Positions 39,628-50,400 of a stretch of 64,000 bases of DNA are shown in pieces. The DNA comes from a virus. Position 1 is the stretch's first letter. Every line of letters begins with the position of its first letter. Under the pieces are notes generated by a model. The model searched no databases, was not told where the DNA came from, and saw only the letters and a program-made list of their open reading frames with translations. The position numbers and the translations under genes were made by a program. The stretch lies in IMG/VR virus record IMGVR_UViG_3300044641_003190, positions 1-64,000 of that record; one strand, given 5' to 3'.

Positions 39628-40147
39628 CTATTCTAAAGGCGCTGTGTGGGAAGTTAGAAAACTGCTTTGGGCAGAACTACAGTCTACTGGAATTTTGACA
39701 GCTTCAGATTACAGAGAAAATAATATTAGTTATATACCAATTATACCTGTTCAAGAGCAGGACACCTTTAAAAATAAATTTGTTGTTAATAGAGAAAACC
39801 CACTACCGTATATTGTATATGATTTAGATGTTGTCGGATATGATACAGACTGGTTTATATGTAATGAAAGATTAACATTTAAAATTTATGCAAATTCATA
39901 TAATACGGTTATAACAATAACCAACCTGATGATAGACCTATTTAGAAGGTTTGATGATAGTGCCAAGACCATGAACTCTTATGCCAAAAATCTGGACCCG
40001 ACCACACCATTCAATTACCACTACTTTACCCTTGCAGAAGCAAATTCCCCTAACCCAGCAGAAGAATTAGCTGGTCGTTTAGAGGCGGATATAGCAATAA
40101 CCTACGCATATTCAAGAGATTTAAACCAGAGCGGAAGATTTGCCTAA
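39620..40147 (+). CDS. tail terminator-like protein, 175 aa
   Basis: Starts with TTG (MADYSKGAVWEVRKLLWAEL) inside the end of the previous gene. Contains NPLPYIVYDLDVVGYDTDWF and LTFKIYANSYNTVITITNLM, like tail-terminator proteins that cap the tail tube. Precedes the tail-tube gene. Confidence 0.6.
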   Translation: MADYSKGAVWEVRKLLWAELQSTGILTASDYRENNISYIPIIPVQEQDTFKNKFVVNRENPLPYIVYDLDVVGYDTDWFICNERLTFKIYANSYNTVITITNLMIDLFRRFDDSAKTMNSYAKNLDPTTPFNYHYFTLAEANSPNPAEELAGRLEADIAITYAYSRDLNQSGRFA

Positions 40148-40210
40148 TAAGGGCTATTCGGCTATGATTAGATATGAGGAAATGCCGCAATCCACATTCC
40201 AGAAAAAGGA

Positions 40211-40227
40211 GGAGGTGAAATAAAATA
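40211..40227 (+). promoter_or_regulatory. strong shared 5' leader of the tail-tube gene
   Basis: Identical 17 bases to those before the capsid gene (36028-36044), followed by A and the ATG at 40229. Confidence 0.7.
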
Positions 40228-40228
40228 A

Positions 40229-40903
40229 ATGGCAACTAATGTTCGTAATATTATTATCGGTGCAGCTAGAATTTATATATCAAAAAAGGATTCAACAACA
40301 GCTGATTGGACAGATGTATACCAAGATGGATTAGATCCATTCGCAGTATCACCACAACCAACAGGATCATACGTAGCTTCAACAGGCACTGGAGGAGCTC
40401 TAGATTCAGCAAAATGGTCAGAGGTAGGATTTACATCTGACGGTTTACGTGTTATGTATGAGCCAACATTCGGTGAGGTAGAAGTTGATCAACAGCTCGA
40501 CGTTGCAAAACTTTTCAAGTCTTCACAGCGTGTTATGCTTTCAACAACACTTACAGAAGGTACACTTCGTAACCTTTTGGTTGTTTTCGGTGCATCCGAA
40601 AGCGATCTAAAGACATACGATGCAGTCCCAGACGCACGTCTTGACTTATCAATTGGTGCTCTAAACGCAGAGCCAACAGAACGTCAATTCGTAGCAGTCG
40701 GAAACGCACCATCTGCAACCGTCTCTAACGTATCAAAGGACCGTGAGCGTGTTTACTATGCTCGTCGTGTTCTCTCAGTAGAATCATCTGAGCATGCTTT
40801 AACCCGTAACGAGGCAACTAGATTCCCAGTGACATTCCGTCTCTTGGGTGATCCACGTTACTCAGATACATATGGTAGAATCGTTGATCGCATTGTAGCG
40901 TAA
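40229..40903 (+). CDS. major tail (tube) protein, 224 aa
   Basis: A beta-rich protein (GAARIYISKKDSTTADWTDV, GLRVMYEPTFGEVEVDQQLD, VMLSTTLTEGTLRNLLVVFG) of typical tube size, with an ARRVLSVESSEHALTRNEAT end. Expression signals match those of the capsid gene, and Arg is again mostly CGT. Ends in a terminator, before the chaperones and tape measure. Confidence 0.82.
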   Translation: MATNVRNIIIGAARIYISKKDSTTADWTDVYQDGLDPFAVSPQPTGSYVASTGTGGALDSAKWSEVGFTSDGLRVMYEPTFGEVEVDQQLDVAKLFKSSQRVMLSTTLTEGTLRNLLVVFGASESDLKTYDAVPDARLDLSIGALNAEPTERQFVAVGNAPSATVSNVSKDRERVYYARRVLSVESSEHALTRNEATRFPVTFRLLGDPRYSDTYGRIVDRIVA

Positions 40904-40922
40904 TTCGATTTTAGAATTAGGC

Positions 40923-40955
40923 ACAGGCCCTTCGAAAGGAGGGCCTTGTCTTTTT
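40923..40955 (+). terminator. intrinsic terminator after tail tube
   Basis: ACAGGCCC ... GGGCCTTGT stem (one bulge) with a TTCG-containing loop, followed by five T. Confidence 0.8.
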
Positions 40956-40975
40956 AACCTGTTTTTTGGTATAAT
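40946..40975 (+). promoter_or_regulatory. promoter for tail chaperone/tape measure unit
   Basis: TGG-TATAAT (TATAAT at 40970-40975, extended -10) with TTGTCT (40946-40951) 18 bases upstream, overlapping the terminator arm. Confidence 0.5.
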
Positions 40976-41002
40976 TATATTGACTATTTAGGAGGTCAAA
41001 TT

Positions 41003-41338
41003 TTGGCTACTCAGTTATATGACACTGTAGAGATTGAACTGCAAGATGGAAGGCAAGTTAAGTTAAAGCCGCTTCCAATTAAATACCTTCGTGATTTTAT
41101 GGAGGTCGTCACAAAACTTGATGACGTAAAAAACGAAAAAGAAGCAATCGACATTTTTATCGATGCTTGTGCAATAGCTCTTAAGAGATCATTGCCAGAC
41201 CTAGCAGGGAATAGAGAAGCCCTAGAAGAGGCCCTAGACGTACCTACAATATGGAAAATTATTGAGGTGTGCGGCGGTATTAAACTTGGTGATCCAAATT
41301 TAATAGCGGCAGCGAACAAGATGGTTGGGGAGAACTAA
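41003..41338 (+). CDS. tail assembly chaperone, upstream frame, 111 aa
   Basis: TTG start after AGGAGG. VEIELQDGRQVKLKPLPIKY, then helices KEAIDIFIDACAIALKRSLP and CGGIKLGDPNL. Its stop TAA (41336) is avoided by a -1 shift near the GGGG at 41327-41330; the -1 frame stays open to 41703 and gives the longer chaperone (the lambda gpG/gpGT arrangement). Precedes the tape measure gene. Confidence 0.75.
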   Translation: MATQLYDTVEIELQDGRQVKLKPLPIKYLRDFMEVVTKLDDVKNEKEAIDIFIDACAIALKRSLPDLAGNREALEEALDVPTIWKIIEVCGGIKLGDPNLIAAANKMVGEN

Positions 41339-41703
41339 CCGAAAAAACTAAGTCTTCAACGACTTGGAAAGAACTTGATCTCGCTGCCTTAGAAAAGCAA
41401 ATTTTTCTTTTAGGATCATGGGAAAACTATGAAGAACTAGAAGAGAAGATGTCATTAAAAGAACTTATTGACACACTAGAAGAGATGAATAAGAAGGACT
41501 TAGAAGATAAGAAATTCTTAGCAGCCCTACAAGGGGTTGATCTCGAGGGTGGATCAGAAAGCTCTAAATCATTTGATGATGTCAGGAGGGAAGCACTGGG
41601 AGACGATCCAAGAACAAACGATATAGCAAACCTTAAAGGCAATCTTGCCAAAGAAGAAGGTTTCGGTATCGGTAATGGTTTAGGATACGAAGTCTGGGAT
41701 TAA
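41323..41703 (+). CDS. tail assembly chaperone, -1 frameshift extension
   Basis: The -1 frame reads GWGELTEKTKSSTTWKELDL, an acidic helix part (ENYEELEEKMSLKELIDTLE) and GVDLEGGSESSKS, ending 4 bases before the tape measure ATG. A fused product with the 41003 frame would be about 233 residues. The exact slip site is not certain. An in-frame ATG at 41449 could also start a short version. Confidence 0.62.
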   Translation, partial: GWGELTEKTKSSTTWKELDLAALEKQIFLLGSWENYEELEEKMSLKELIDTLEEMNKKDLEDKKFLAALQGVDLEGGSESSKSFDDVRREALGDDPRTNDIANLKGNLAKEEGFGIGNGLGYEVWD

Positions 41704-41707
41704 TTAA

Positions 41708-44700
41708 ATGGCACAAGCAGTAGTAATTAATTTTAACGCTAACGCTAATTTCTCTGATTTAATATCAGAGATTAGAAAAGCCAACGCTGAAATTGGTACA
41801 CTACAAGCCCAACTTAATGGTTTGGGCTCAGGAGCCTTTGTCTCCATAGATAACTTAAATAAACAATTCATACAGGGTATGCGAAACAGCAGACTCTGGT
41901 CATCTTCTTTCGTAGATGTAACAAACCAAACCAGAGAATTTGGAAAACATCTAGATCAAGGAAGACTTAAATTAAGAGACTACTATCGTGAATTCACAAC
42001 ACAGGCTAGAGGTCAACGTGGCCTAATTAGAAGGCTTGCAGAAGATCAAGTAAAATTACAAAAATCAGTATTAACAACTTCAATTGGTCCAAGCGGTGAT
42101 ACTAGAAGCATACTTTCTACACCTACTGGATTAGATAAATTTGATCCAGCGGTTATGAAGTCTTTAAGATCAGAGCAATTTAAAATTATAGGAAAGTCCA
42201 TTCAGGGCGCCTCAACAGAATTAATTAACTTAGGTAAAAATACACAATGGGCTGGAAGACAGCTTACTGTTGGTTTAACCGTACCGCTGACAATGTTTGC
42301 GGGATCAGCAGCAAATGCCTTTAAAGAGGTGGATAAGCAGCTAACAAGATTAGCTAAGGTATATGGAGATGTTGGTGGTGCAACAGCATCAGAAATACAA
42401 AACATAAAGAATCAAACAACAGATTTAGCAAAAACATTAGCTAGAGACCTAGGTGCCTCCGTGCAGGAAACTATTGGACTAGCTGCGGATATTGCAGCAA
42501 CTGGAGCTACAGGAGAAGATTTAATAAAGTCTGTTGCAGAAACAACCAGGCTTGCTGTTTTAGGTGAAGTAGATAGACAAGAAGCAATGGCAGCAACACT
42601 GTCACTTCAGAATGCATTTAATTTAAATACAAAAGAACTAGCGGAATCAATCAACTTCCTTAACGCAGTTGAAAACCAAACGTCAACATCTTTGAATGAC
42701 TTGGTTATAGCAATTCCTAAAGCTGGACCAGTTGTAAGACAGCTGGGTGGAGATGTAAAAGATTTAGCTTTATTCCTTACCGCTATGCGTGAAGGTGGTA
42801 TCAATGCTTCAGAATCAGCTAACGCACTTAAGTCTGGTCTAGCATCTATAATTAACCCAGCACAAAAAACAACAGAGGTATTAAATTCATTCGGAGTAAA
42901 TATTGAAGGAATCGTTAATGCAAACGCTGGAGATTTAGTTAAAACAGTTGTTGCATTAAAAGATGAATTAAATAACCTGGATCCCTTAGCAAGAGCAAGA
43001 GCAATCGAACAACTTTTCGGAAAGTTCCAGTTTGCACGTATGTCCGCATTGTTCGATAACTTAGGAAAGGCTGGAAGCCAAACACTACAAGTTATAGAAC
43101 TTATGGGATCATCAACTGCCGAGTTAGCACAAATAGCTGACCGAGAGTTATCAATCTTAACAGAATCAGCATCTGGTAGATTCCAGAGACAGATAGAAAC
43201 TTTCAAGGCTAACCTAGCTGGCGTGGGAGAAGGATTCTTGCAAGTATTCTCTACAGTGCTAGGAGCTGTAAATAAATTATTAGATGGATTTAATAATCTT
43301 CCAGATGGAGTTAAAAATGTTCTAACAATAGTCGGAGCATTAGTTGGATTAGTTGGACCGCTTATCATGTTGTCTGGTGTATTCCTAAACTTCTTTGGAT
43401 TCTTGCTAAAATCAGTGGGAGTGCTAGGCAGACTATTTACTGGAACTCCTAAATTCCAGCTACTCACAGAAGAGATTATGGCAACAAGCCTTTCTTCAGA
43501 AAAAATGTCAAACTCTTTTTATGACCAAGCACTTGCCGCTGAAACAGCTAGAAAAAATATTGATAACCTAATAAACTCATTAAAGAATCTCAATGCTGCA
43601 CAAGGAACAGCAATGTCAGGAGCTGCACAAAGAGCAGCTGGGGCATTTATACCAAAACCAATGTTCCAATCAGGTGCTGGAGTTATGCCAGCTGGAATAG
43701 AATACTCTCACGGAGTTTCAAAGTCCGCTAGAGCACAACTAGCATCACAGTTAGGATTAACGGCACAAGAAACACAGCTTCTTGGTGGCTCTGGATTATC
43801 TGGACTATCATCTTTAACAAGACCTATGTCCGCTGGCTCTCCAGAAGCACAACTACAACAAAATTTTGCAGAAAGAATGCCAAACTTTATTGTTCCTGTT
43901 GGAACTACGGCAGAACAGATGAGGGCAAGACTGGAACCACTTGCTACAACTGAAAGAAGTAAAGAGTCTTTGATGCGAATAGGTCCAGATATAACAAAAG
44001 CATTTCAGACATCAGAAGATTATGCACAAACACAAGCGATACACGTTGCAAACTTAAAAGCAATATCACAGGCATACTCTAAGAGTGCTAAAGATGGAGC
44101 AGCTCTAGCAAACTCAATGAAGACAGCGTGGCAACAAACATTCTCAGACACTGGTGATGAAGTAGCAGCAGCCAGAGCAGCAGCTGAAGTAGCAAAAGCA
44201 GAGCTAGGATCTGGATACAGCGCACTTGTAAGAAAAACATCTAGAGAAATATCTGCCGCATTCTCATCAGGCGGAGCAGACGCAGCAATTATAGCTGGTG
44301 CCAAAGCCGAACTTGCAGCAATGCGTGGTGGATTATTATCGGGCGGGGCGGCAAAGACAACGGTTGAAAGAATTTCAAGAATGTCATTAGCAATTGCACA
44401 AGGTGGCGTAATGAATGAGATAGCTGTTTATCAAAAGAGAGTTACAGCCTCAACAAAAGAATTTGGAAGAGTAGCAGTTCAGTTACTTGGTGACACAGCA
44501 ATAGCATTTACTGCAGCTGGTAGAGAATTAACTGCACAAGAAATGTCAGATGATGCAAAAGTTTCTGCAGCGATAGCACAATTAAAAGCTGCAAAGATTA
44601 AAGCAGATAGAGCAGTTGTTCAAGATATCCAGGAGAAGGCTACTGCACTTCAGGTGGTAGCAAATACTGCAGCAACTGGAGGAGCAAGCGAGATAACAAT

Positions 44701-47026
44701 GGCTGGGTCAGCTGCTGGAGGAAGATTCGGAAGATTCCGTGGAATGGGAATGTCTATGGGAATGATGGGTCTTGGAATTGCGTCTACAGCTATACCACAA
44801 ACTGGAACTGCTGGAAATATTGCAGGTGGAGCATTAATGGGAGCATCAATGGGCATGATGTTCGGACCACAAGGTGCGGCAATTGGAGCAGCTCTAGGAG
44901 CGATAGTACCAGCAGCAAAAGCCTTGTATACACAATTTGATAGATTAAGAGATATTGTTGCACTTAATGTAAGACAATATCAAATAGATCAAGAGTTTGC
45001 AAAAGCAGCTGGACTAAACCTAAAAACAATTGGTGACATTCAATTACAACAAATAGTTGGAAAATCTGCAGAAGCAGCAAGCCAACTAGAGGTACTTGCA
45101 CAAGCAGCACTAAGCGCTTCAACAAACTTATCTACTGGCGCACTTAGAGAAAAAACAAGAGGGGCACAAGATTTTGCAGAAGTTTCTGCAGAGTTCCAGA
45201 GCCAGTACCTAACCTACCTCGCTGCTGGTGCAGCACCAGAAGTAGCGAAAACAATGATGGCTGCTATATTAAAAGCTGCTGGTAAAGAAGGATTTGCTAC
45301 AGACTTAAATATGATGCTAAATAATCTTCAAACTGCTACACAGCAGTCTGCTCCAGGATTAATGCTTTCTAGATTACCACAACCAGCTCCAGTACCAACA
45401 GTTGTACCAAACACTGGCAGATATAATACTTCAGCAGCAGCGGCTAATCTTCAAAGACAAAATGATTTAATATTTAGACAACAGGCAGAAATAGTAAATA
45501 ATATTTTGGCTAACTCAGACTTAGCCACATTTGCACAACAAATGGCGGAACTAGGAAGAAGCGGAAAGCTTGCATCACAGTCATTAGGACTAGTCGCAGA
45601 TTCTATATCTGGTCTTAGTACTCCAGAAAGAACTGTTTATGACGGACTTATAAGAAATGGCGTAAACGCAGCAGACGTGGCACTTGCACTAAAGATGAGA
45701 ATAGAAGGACTCATACCAAGCCTACAGTCTGTAAAAGACTTTGATGGAATGAAAATAAGAGCAACATTTGAATTGCTTACAGCTCAAAAACAACTAGAGG
45801 ATGCTAAAAAGAACCTAGAGTCTTCATTACAAGGTATGTTCTCTGGAGGTAATGCTTCAGGAAATAATGATGCGGCAAAGAAAGCTCTACAGGCCCAGAT
45901 AGACGCACTTGATGAGATTGAGCGTAAAGAAAAAAATATAAATAAGATAAAAGAACTTAGAATAAAGTATGAGGAAAAGTTAAGAAATCTTTCAGTAGAC
46001 TACTTATCAGCATTAAGCTCTGGAGATTTAGAAGGAGCATTAAGAGCTCAGTTATCAGTACAACAACAACAAGCTGAATATGCTTCTGAAAACGCACAAC
46101 TACAAAAAGAAATAGCTCGTGAAGATAAAAAGAAAGCTCTTCAAGATAGGCTAAAATCTTTAGATAATGCGCCTGCTGGAGTAAATAATACAAACGCTAA
46201 GTTTAAACAAATGCAGTCTAATATAGATGAAGCAATTAAAAAAATTGTTGCTGGATTTAAAAATGGTGGAGAAATAGGAAAGACCCTAGAAGGATTTACT
46301 ACTAGTGACTCATTTAAGAATTTTGAAAAACAATTTAAGGGTGTACTAAGTCCCAAAGCTTTTGAAGATGCAGTATCAGTATTAAAGGGAGCACTTGGCG
46401 AGGCAAAGGGATTGCTAGATCTTTCAGCATCTGGCCTAAGTGGACAAACTGGGGCTACTAGGTCAACAGCTAGAGATGTTTCAAATATTTTAGGTTTCCA
46501 AAAGAATCCAAACGAGGTAAGAAAATTAACTAACGCAGAAGAACAAGAAATTATATCTAAAGGCGGATTAGTTTCTAATGAAATGATAAAGGCATTTGGT
46601 TATATATATAGATATGACTTAGAGAAAAAAGATCTTATTAATACTGGCGCAATTCAAAAGAAATTTTCTGGAGGAAAAATTCGTGGTTATGCTGGAGGTG
46701 GTTACATTACTGGATTTGGAAGCTCAGTAGCAGACAACATACCGCTATTTGCATCTAATAAAGAATTTATGATGAGTGCTAAGGCTGTTAGTAATTATGG
46801 AGTTCCATTTATGGAAAGCATTAACAGATTGCAATATAACCCAGGGGCTCCTAAGAGAAACGACATGTCCCAGTCTAATTTTGGATCATCATCAGTTAGC
46901 GTTTATGTAAATAAAATTGATATCATAGAGCCAGGTGCGGATGCTGATACAATTATTGCTACAATGGAAAAGAAGCTATTTGCATCTGTTGGCAGATCAA
47001 AGGAACCGAGGTATCTTTCAATATGA
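41708..47026 (+). CDS. tape measure protein, 1772 aa
   Basis: Very long helix-rich protein with an N-terminal coiled part, a hydrophobic stretch at about residues 537-575 (NVLTIVGALVGLVGPLIMLS) and a Gly/Met-rich segment at about 1010-1075. The central SAEAAAN-type helices and a polar C-terminal domain are usual for tape measures, which set tail length and enter the membrane during ejection. A length of 1772 residues suggests a long tail (about 0.15 nm per residue by the usual rule, so roughly 250 nm). Follows the chaperones. Confidence 0.88.
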   Translation: MAQAVVINFNANANFSDLISEIRKANAEIGTLQAQLNGLGSGAFVSIDNLNKQFIQGMRNSRLWSSSFVDVTNQTREFGKHLDQGRLKLRDYYREFTTQARGQRGLIRRLAEDQVKLQKSVLTTSIGPSGDTRSILSTPTGLDKFDPAVMKSLRSEQFKIIGKSIQGASTELINLGKNTQWAGRQLTVGLTVPLTMFAGSAANAFKEVDKQLTRLAKVYGDVGGATASEIQNIKNQTTDLAKTLARDLGASVQETIGLAADIAATGATGEDLIKSVAETTRLAVLGEVDRQEAMAATLSLQNAFNLNTKELAESINFLNAVENQTSTSLNDLVIAIPKAGPVVRQLGGDVKDLALFLTAMREGGINASESANALKSGLASIINPAQKTTEVLNSFGVNIEGIVNANAGDLVKTVVALKDELNNLDPLARARAIEQLFGKFQFARMSALFDNLGKAGSQTLQVIELMGSSTAELAQIADRELSILTESASGRFQRQIETFKANLAGVGEGFLQVFSTVLGAVNKLLDGFNNLPDGVKNVLTIVGALVGLVGPLIMLSGVFLNFFGFLLKSVGVLGRLFTGTPKFQLLTEEIMATSLSSEKMSNSFYDQALAAETARKNIDNLINSLKNLNAAQGTAMSGAAQRAAGAFIPKPMFQSGAGVMPAGIEYSHGVSKSARAQLASQLGLTAQETQLLGGSGLSGLSSLTRPMSAGSPEAQLQQNFAERMPNFIVPVGTTAEQMRARLEPLATTERSKESLMRIGPDITKAFQTSEDYAQTQAIHVANLKAISQAYSKSAKDGAALANSMKTAWQQTFSDTGDEVAAARAAAEVAKAELGSGYSALVRKTSREISAAFSSGGADAAIIAGAKAELAAMRGGLLSGGAAKTTVERISRMSLAIAQGGVMNEIAVYQKRVTASTKEFGRVAVQLLGDTAIAFTAAGRELTAQEMSDDAKVSAAIAQLKAAKIKADRAVVQDIQEKATALQVVANTAATGGASEITMAGSAAGGRFGRFRGMGMSMGMMGLGIASTAIPQTGTAGNIAGGALMGASMGMMFGPQGAAIGAALGAIVPAAKALYTQFDRLRDIVALNVRQYQIDQEFAKAAGLNLKTIGDIQLQQIVGKSAEAASQLEVLAQAALSASTNLSTGALREKTRGAQDFAEVSAEFQSQYLTYLAAGAAPEVAKTMMAAILKAAGKEGFATDLNMMLNNLQTATQQSAPGLMLSRLPQPAPVPTVVPNTGRYNTSAAAANLQRQNDLIFRQQAEIVNNILANSDLATFAQQMAELGRSGKLASQSLGLVADSISGLSTPERTVYDGLIRNGVNAADVALALKMRIEGLIPSLQSVKDFDGMKIRATFELLTAQKQLEDAKKNLESSLQGMFSGGNASGNNDAAKKALQAQIDALDEIERKEKNINKIKELRIKYEEKLRNLSVDYLSALSSGDLEGALRAQLSVQQQQAEYASENAQLQKEIAREDKKKALQDRLKSLDNAPAGVNNTNAKFKQMQSNIDEAIKKIVAGFKNGGEIGKTLEGFTTSDSFKNFEKQFKGVLSPKAFEDAVSVLKGALGEAKGLLDLSASGLSGQTGATRSTARDVSNILGFQKNPNEVRKLTNAEEQEIISKGGLVSNEMIKAFGYIYRYDLEKKDLINTGAIQKKFSGGKIRGYAGGGYITGFGSSVADNIPLFASNKEFMMSAKAVSNYGVPFMESINRLQYNPGAPKRNDMSQSNFGSSSVSVYVNKIDIIEPGADADTIIATMEKKLFASVGRSKEPRYLSI

Positions 47027-47481
47027 CATGGTTAGTCAGCGGTCTTAAAGACTCATTAATTTATTTTAAATCTTCTGCATCTGGTGCAACATACCAAAAA
47101 ATCACAGATCACAACAGAAGACCTTTAGGTATAGATATTGAAAAAATAGAAAACTCATTAAGAACAGCAAATGGAACAATGAGAAGATCGACCATAGCCG
47201 AAAAGCACAGATTCGACATATCTTGGCAAGATGTTCCTAATATTTCGCAATACACCGTAGATGGTGGATTTGGCGGAGGAGAAATATATGATTTCTATAT
47301 GGATAATCAACAGCCATTCTACATGAAGATAACACAAAAAATTGACTCAGATGCCTCATTATCATATCAGGAGTTCCTAGTAAACTTTTCATCCTGCTCG
47401 TTTGAAATTGTAAAACGTAATCCATCTGGGACATATCCATATATAAGGATGAATGTAAACATATCTTTAGAGGAGGTTTAA
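47023..47481 (+). CDS. distal tail-type protein, 152 aa
   Basis: A small beta-rich protein (IYFKSSASGATYQKITDHNR, GEIYDFYMDNQQPFYMKI) directly after the tape measure, the usual place of the distal tail protein. Overlaps its neighbours by 1-4 bases. Assigned by order. Confidence 0.58.
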   Translation: MTWLVSGLKDSLIYFKSSASGATYQKITDHNRRPLGIDIEKIENSLRTANGTMRRSTIAEKHRFDISWQDVPNISQYTVDGGFGGGEIYDFYMDNQQPFYMKITQKIDSDASLSYQEFLVNFSSCSFEIVKRNPSGTYPYIRMNVNISLEEV

Positions 47482-50400
47482 TGTTAAGCTTTCCTTCAGT
47501 CAAAACAGCAGTAGACTCTCAATATACATTAAGGCCAAGTCAAAAAATATGGCTAGAGTGGAACTATAACATCCATGCTGGAATTAATGAGATGGGTATA
47601 GACGATATTGCACTTTATCAGTATGACAATACAATATCAGATCTTAAGTTAATTGAAACCTCAACAGTATATAACAAGTACTACGAGTCATTGTACCCAC
47701 TTACATCAGTGTCTAATTTTATTAGGCCAGGAGAGTATGCTCTTCATAACAACCAAAAGGTAGGCGGTATAGTAAAGTCTATATTTGGAAACTCTGTAAG
47801 CGGACTATCTAATTATGACCTAACCTCAGCTACAAGAAATTATTTTGTGTCTAAAGATGATGGATATAAGTACTGGGCGTTTATAAGAAAAAATCAATCT
47901 AGCACAGCAGTAAATAAGTCTATTTATTTAAACTATGATAGAACTGTAAAGGTAAATAAACTTGTTGTTAAATTTGAAACATCTCATACGGTACCAAACA
48001 GCTACACTGTATTTGTAAGACGGTCTGGAGCCTGGGTTCAGGCATACACATCATCTACCCCATTAACAAATGGTGGGCTAGTTTTATATTACAATGGTAG
48101 TGCATGGAATACTACAAGGCATACGTCGCCATCAGTTACAACAAATACACAAGAAATATCTGGAATCAAGGTGCTTGTATCTACTGTAAATGTTGGTTAT
48201 TCACCTTTAGAAATAATCGAAGTTTCTGGAAGGCTAGAGGCAGACGTTAGCGCAGAAACAGTATCTTGGACAATCGATAAGACGTACTTTGAAGACCATG
48301 AAGTTCTTCCAGTTGGAGAGATAAGCTCTAATAGCGCAAGTATTAATTTTGACAATACCTCAAATATATATAGTTATGAAAACACATCAGCCAAGTATGC
48401 TGGACTTGTAGATAAAAGAATAGGCGTAAAGATATTTACGATTATTGATTCAAATGAGGTGCCTCAGTTTACGGGATTTACTGATGCCTGGAGTTTATCT
48501 GCAAATGATACGGCAACAGTAAGTTGCTATGACATGGCAAAAATATTACAACAGACTCAGGCTCCAGATATGGTAATAGGAAGCAACCTGCCAATATCTC
48601 GTGTTATAAGAACAATATTCGATTCTGCTGGATTAAATGAAGTACAAATAGATACAATTGGATCCTCATCACAGGTTGTAGATATATTCTGGATGTCAAA
48701 GGAGCAAACTATATGGCAAGCTCTTCAGCAACTTTGTATGTCTAACCAATGTTCAATTTTTGTAGACGAGTACGGTAAATTTATTTTCAAGTCAAGGTCT
48801 ACTGTTTTAGACTCTTCTACAGTAGAACAGATTTTAACTTATAACAATAGCGGAAGCACCCTGTCAAATATAGTAAGCATAGACCAATCATCAAAACCAA
48901 GAATCGGAAACTTAGTCGTAAAGTACTCACGAAGATCGTATGAAACTCAAAGCGACGTTCTTACAACTTACCAAAGTATTGCAAATAATCCAAAAGAACA
49001 GTTGGTTAGCTTTAGAGGCTCCTCATATGCAACATCTATTTGGGATCCAGGAGAAGCATGGGTACTTGGAGCGGCACCACTTGTATATCCAATTACACAA
49101 TCTGAAGTAACATCTATACAAACACAGGCTCCAGAAATGCAACAAGTTGTTCAAAAAAATGGGGAGGTTGTCTGGAAGGTAGTTTCTGGACTTACAGCAT
49201 TCTCTGGGTATTTTTATTTAAATGGAGAGATTATCTATTATGATGCTATAAGGCACAGAGTACTTTATAAAGATGGAAGGGCTCCAGAAAATATAGAGAT
49301 ATCTTCAAGACAGCAGTTTGAGTCATTAATTCAATCTGACCCAGGAGTCAAAACCATAACTAATACTGGAATTCTTACTGGAATAAAAAGAGCACAGTTT
49401 TCAACAACACAAATAGCGCACACACCAGTCTCTACAGATAATGGTCTATGGTCTAGAAAGCAATTTAAAATTGGTACAACCACGCAAAGTAACCTTACGG
49501 CACCTGCATTTAGTCTTCAACAAAGAGCATTAAAACTATCAACAGATAACGATTCTGGTGCGAGCAAGATTTCTTCTTTATCGAATTCAGAAAGAAGAAA
49601 GTATATTCAGCTTGGCTTAGTAGATTTAAAAAAGTCAAACTATAAAAGATTTGAGTGCACCATGAGGATAGTAAATAAGCAGCCTGGCGAAGAAGTCGGA
49701 GACGTAGATAGCCTAGGTGGAATATTCTTTGACTATAATCCAGCAAATAATTCTGGATACTTTATAGAGCTTGGACTAGACTACACAACAGCAACATATA
49801 AAACAGCCAATGCCAATAAGTCTGTTAATATATATAAGATTAATTCTAGTGGAAATATTTCTGAAATAAAAAGCGTAGGAAGCCTTACTGGTAGAGCAAA
49901 AACAGACAGCCCAGAAACTGTTTTTAAAGATACTGTTTCATTTGAAACGGTACAAGATTACGACATACAAGTATTGCGTGTAGATAGAAATGGTAAAAGA
50001 TGTATCGATGTATATATAATGGGTCAATTAATTGTTCAGGTAGAAGACTCTACACCACTATCTCCAACAAATAAATCTGGTGTATTTGTACGTGGAGACT
50101 CAACAGCATTCTTTACAAAGTTTGCTGCATGGGGAGCAAACAATGAATCAACCCTACAAGACGGAAGCTTCTTTGCAGATTCAATTAGAGGGTTTATGAC
50201 GGAAGTTGTTGCAGCGGGAAATCTAGGAGTAGCAAGTAAGCTTAGCCTTGAAAAAGATTATGACTATTATGAGTTTTATCCACACATGAGGGAAATACGT
50301 GTTGCTGAATTTGACTACACAAAGTTCCCAGCATCTCCACTAAAGATATCTGCAGGACCAGCAATAACATTATATGGAGCAACAATTTTAGAATCTAATT

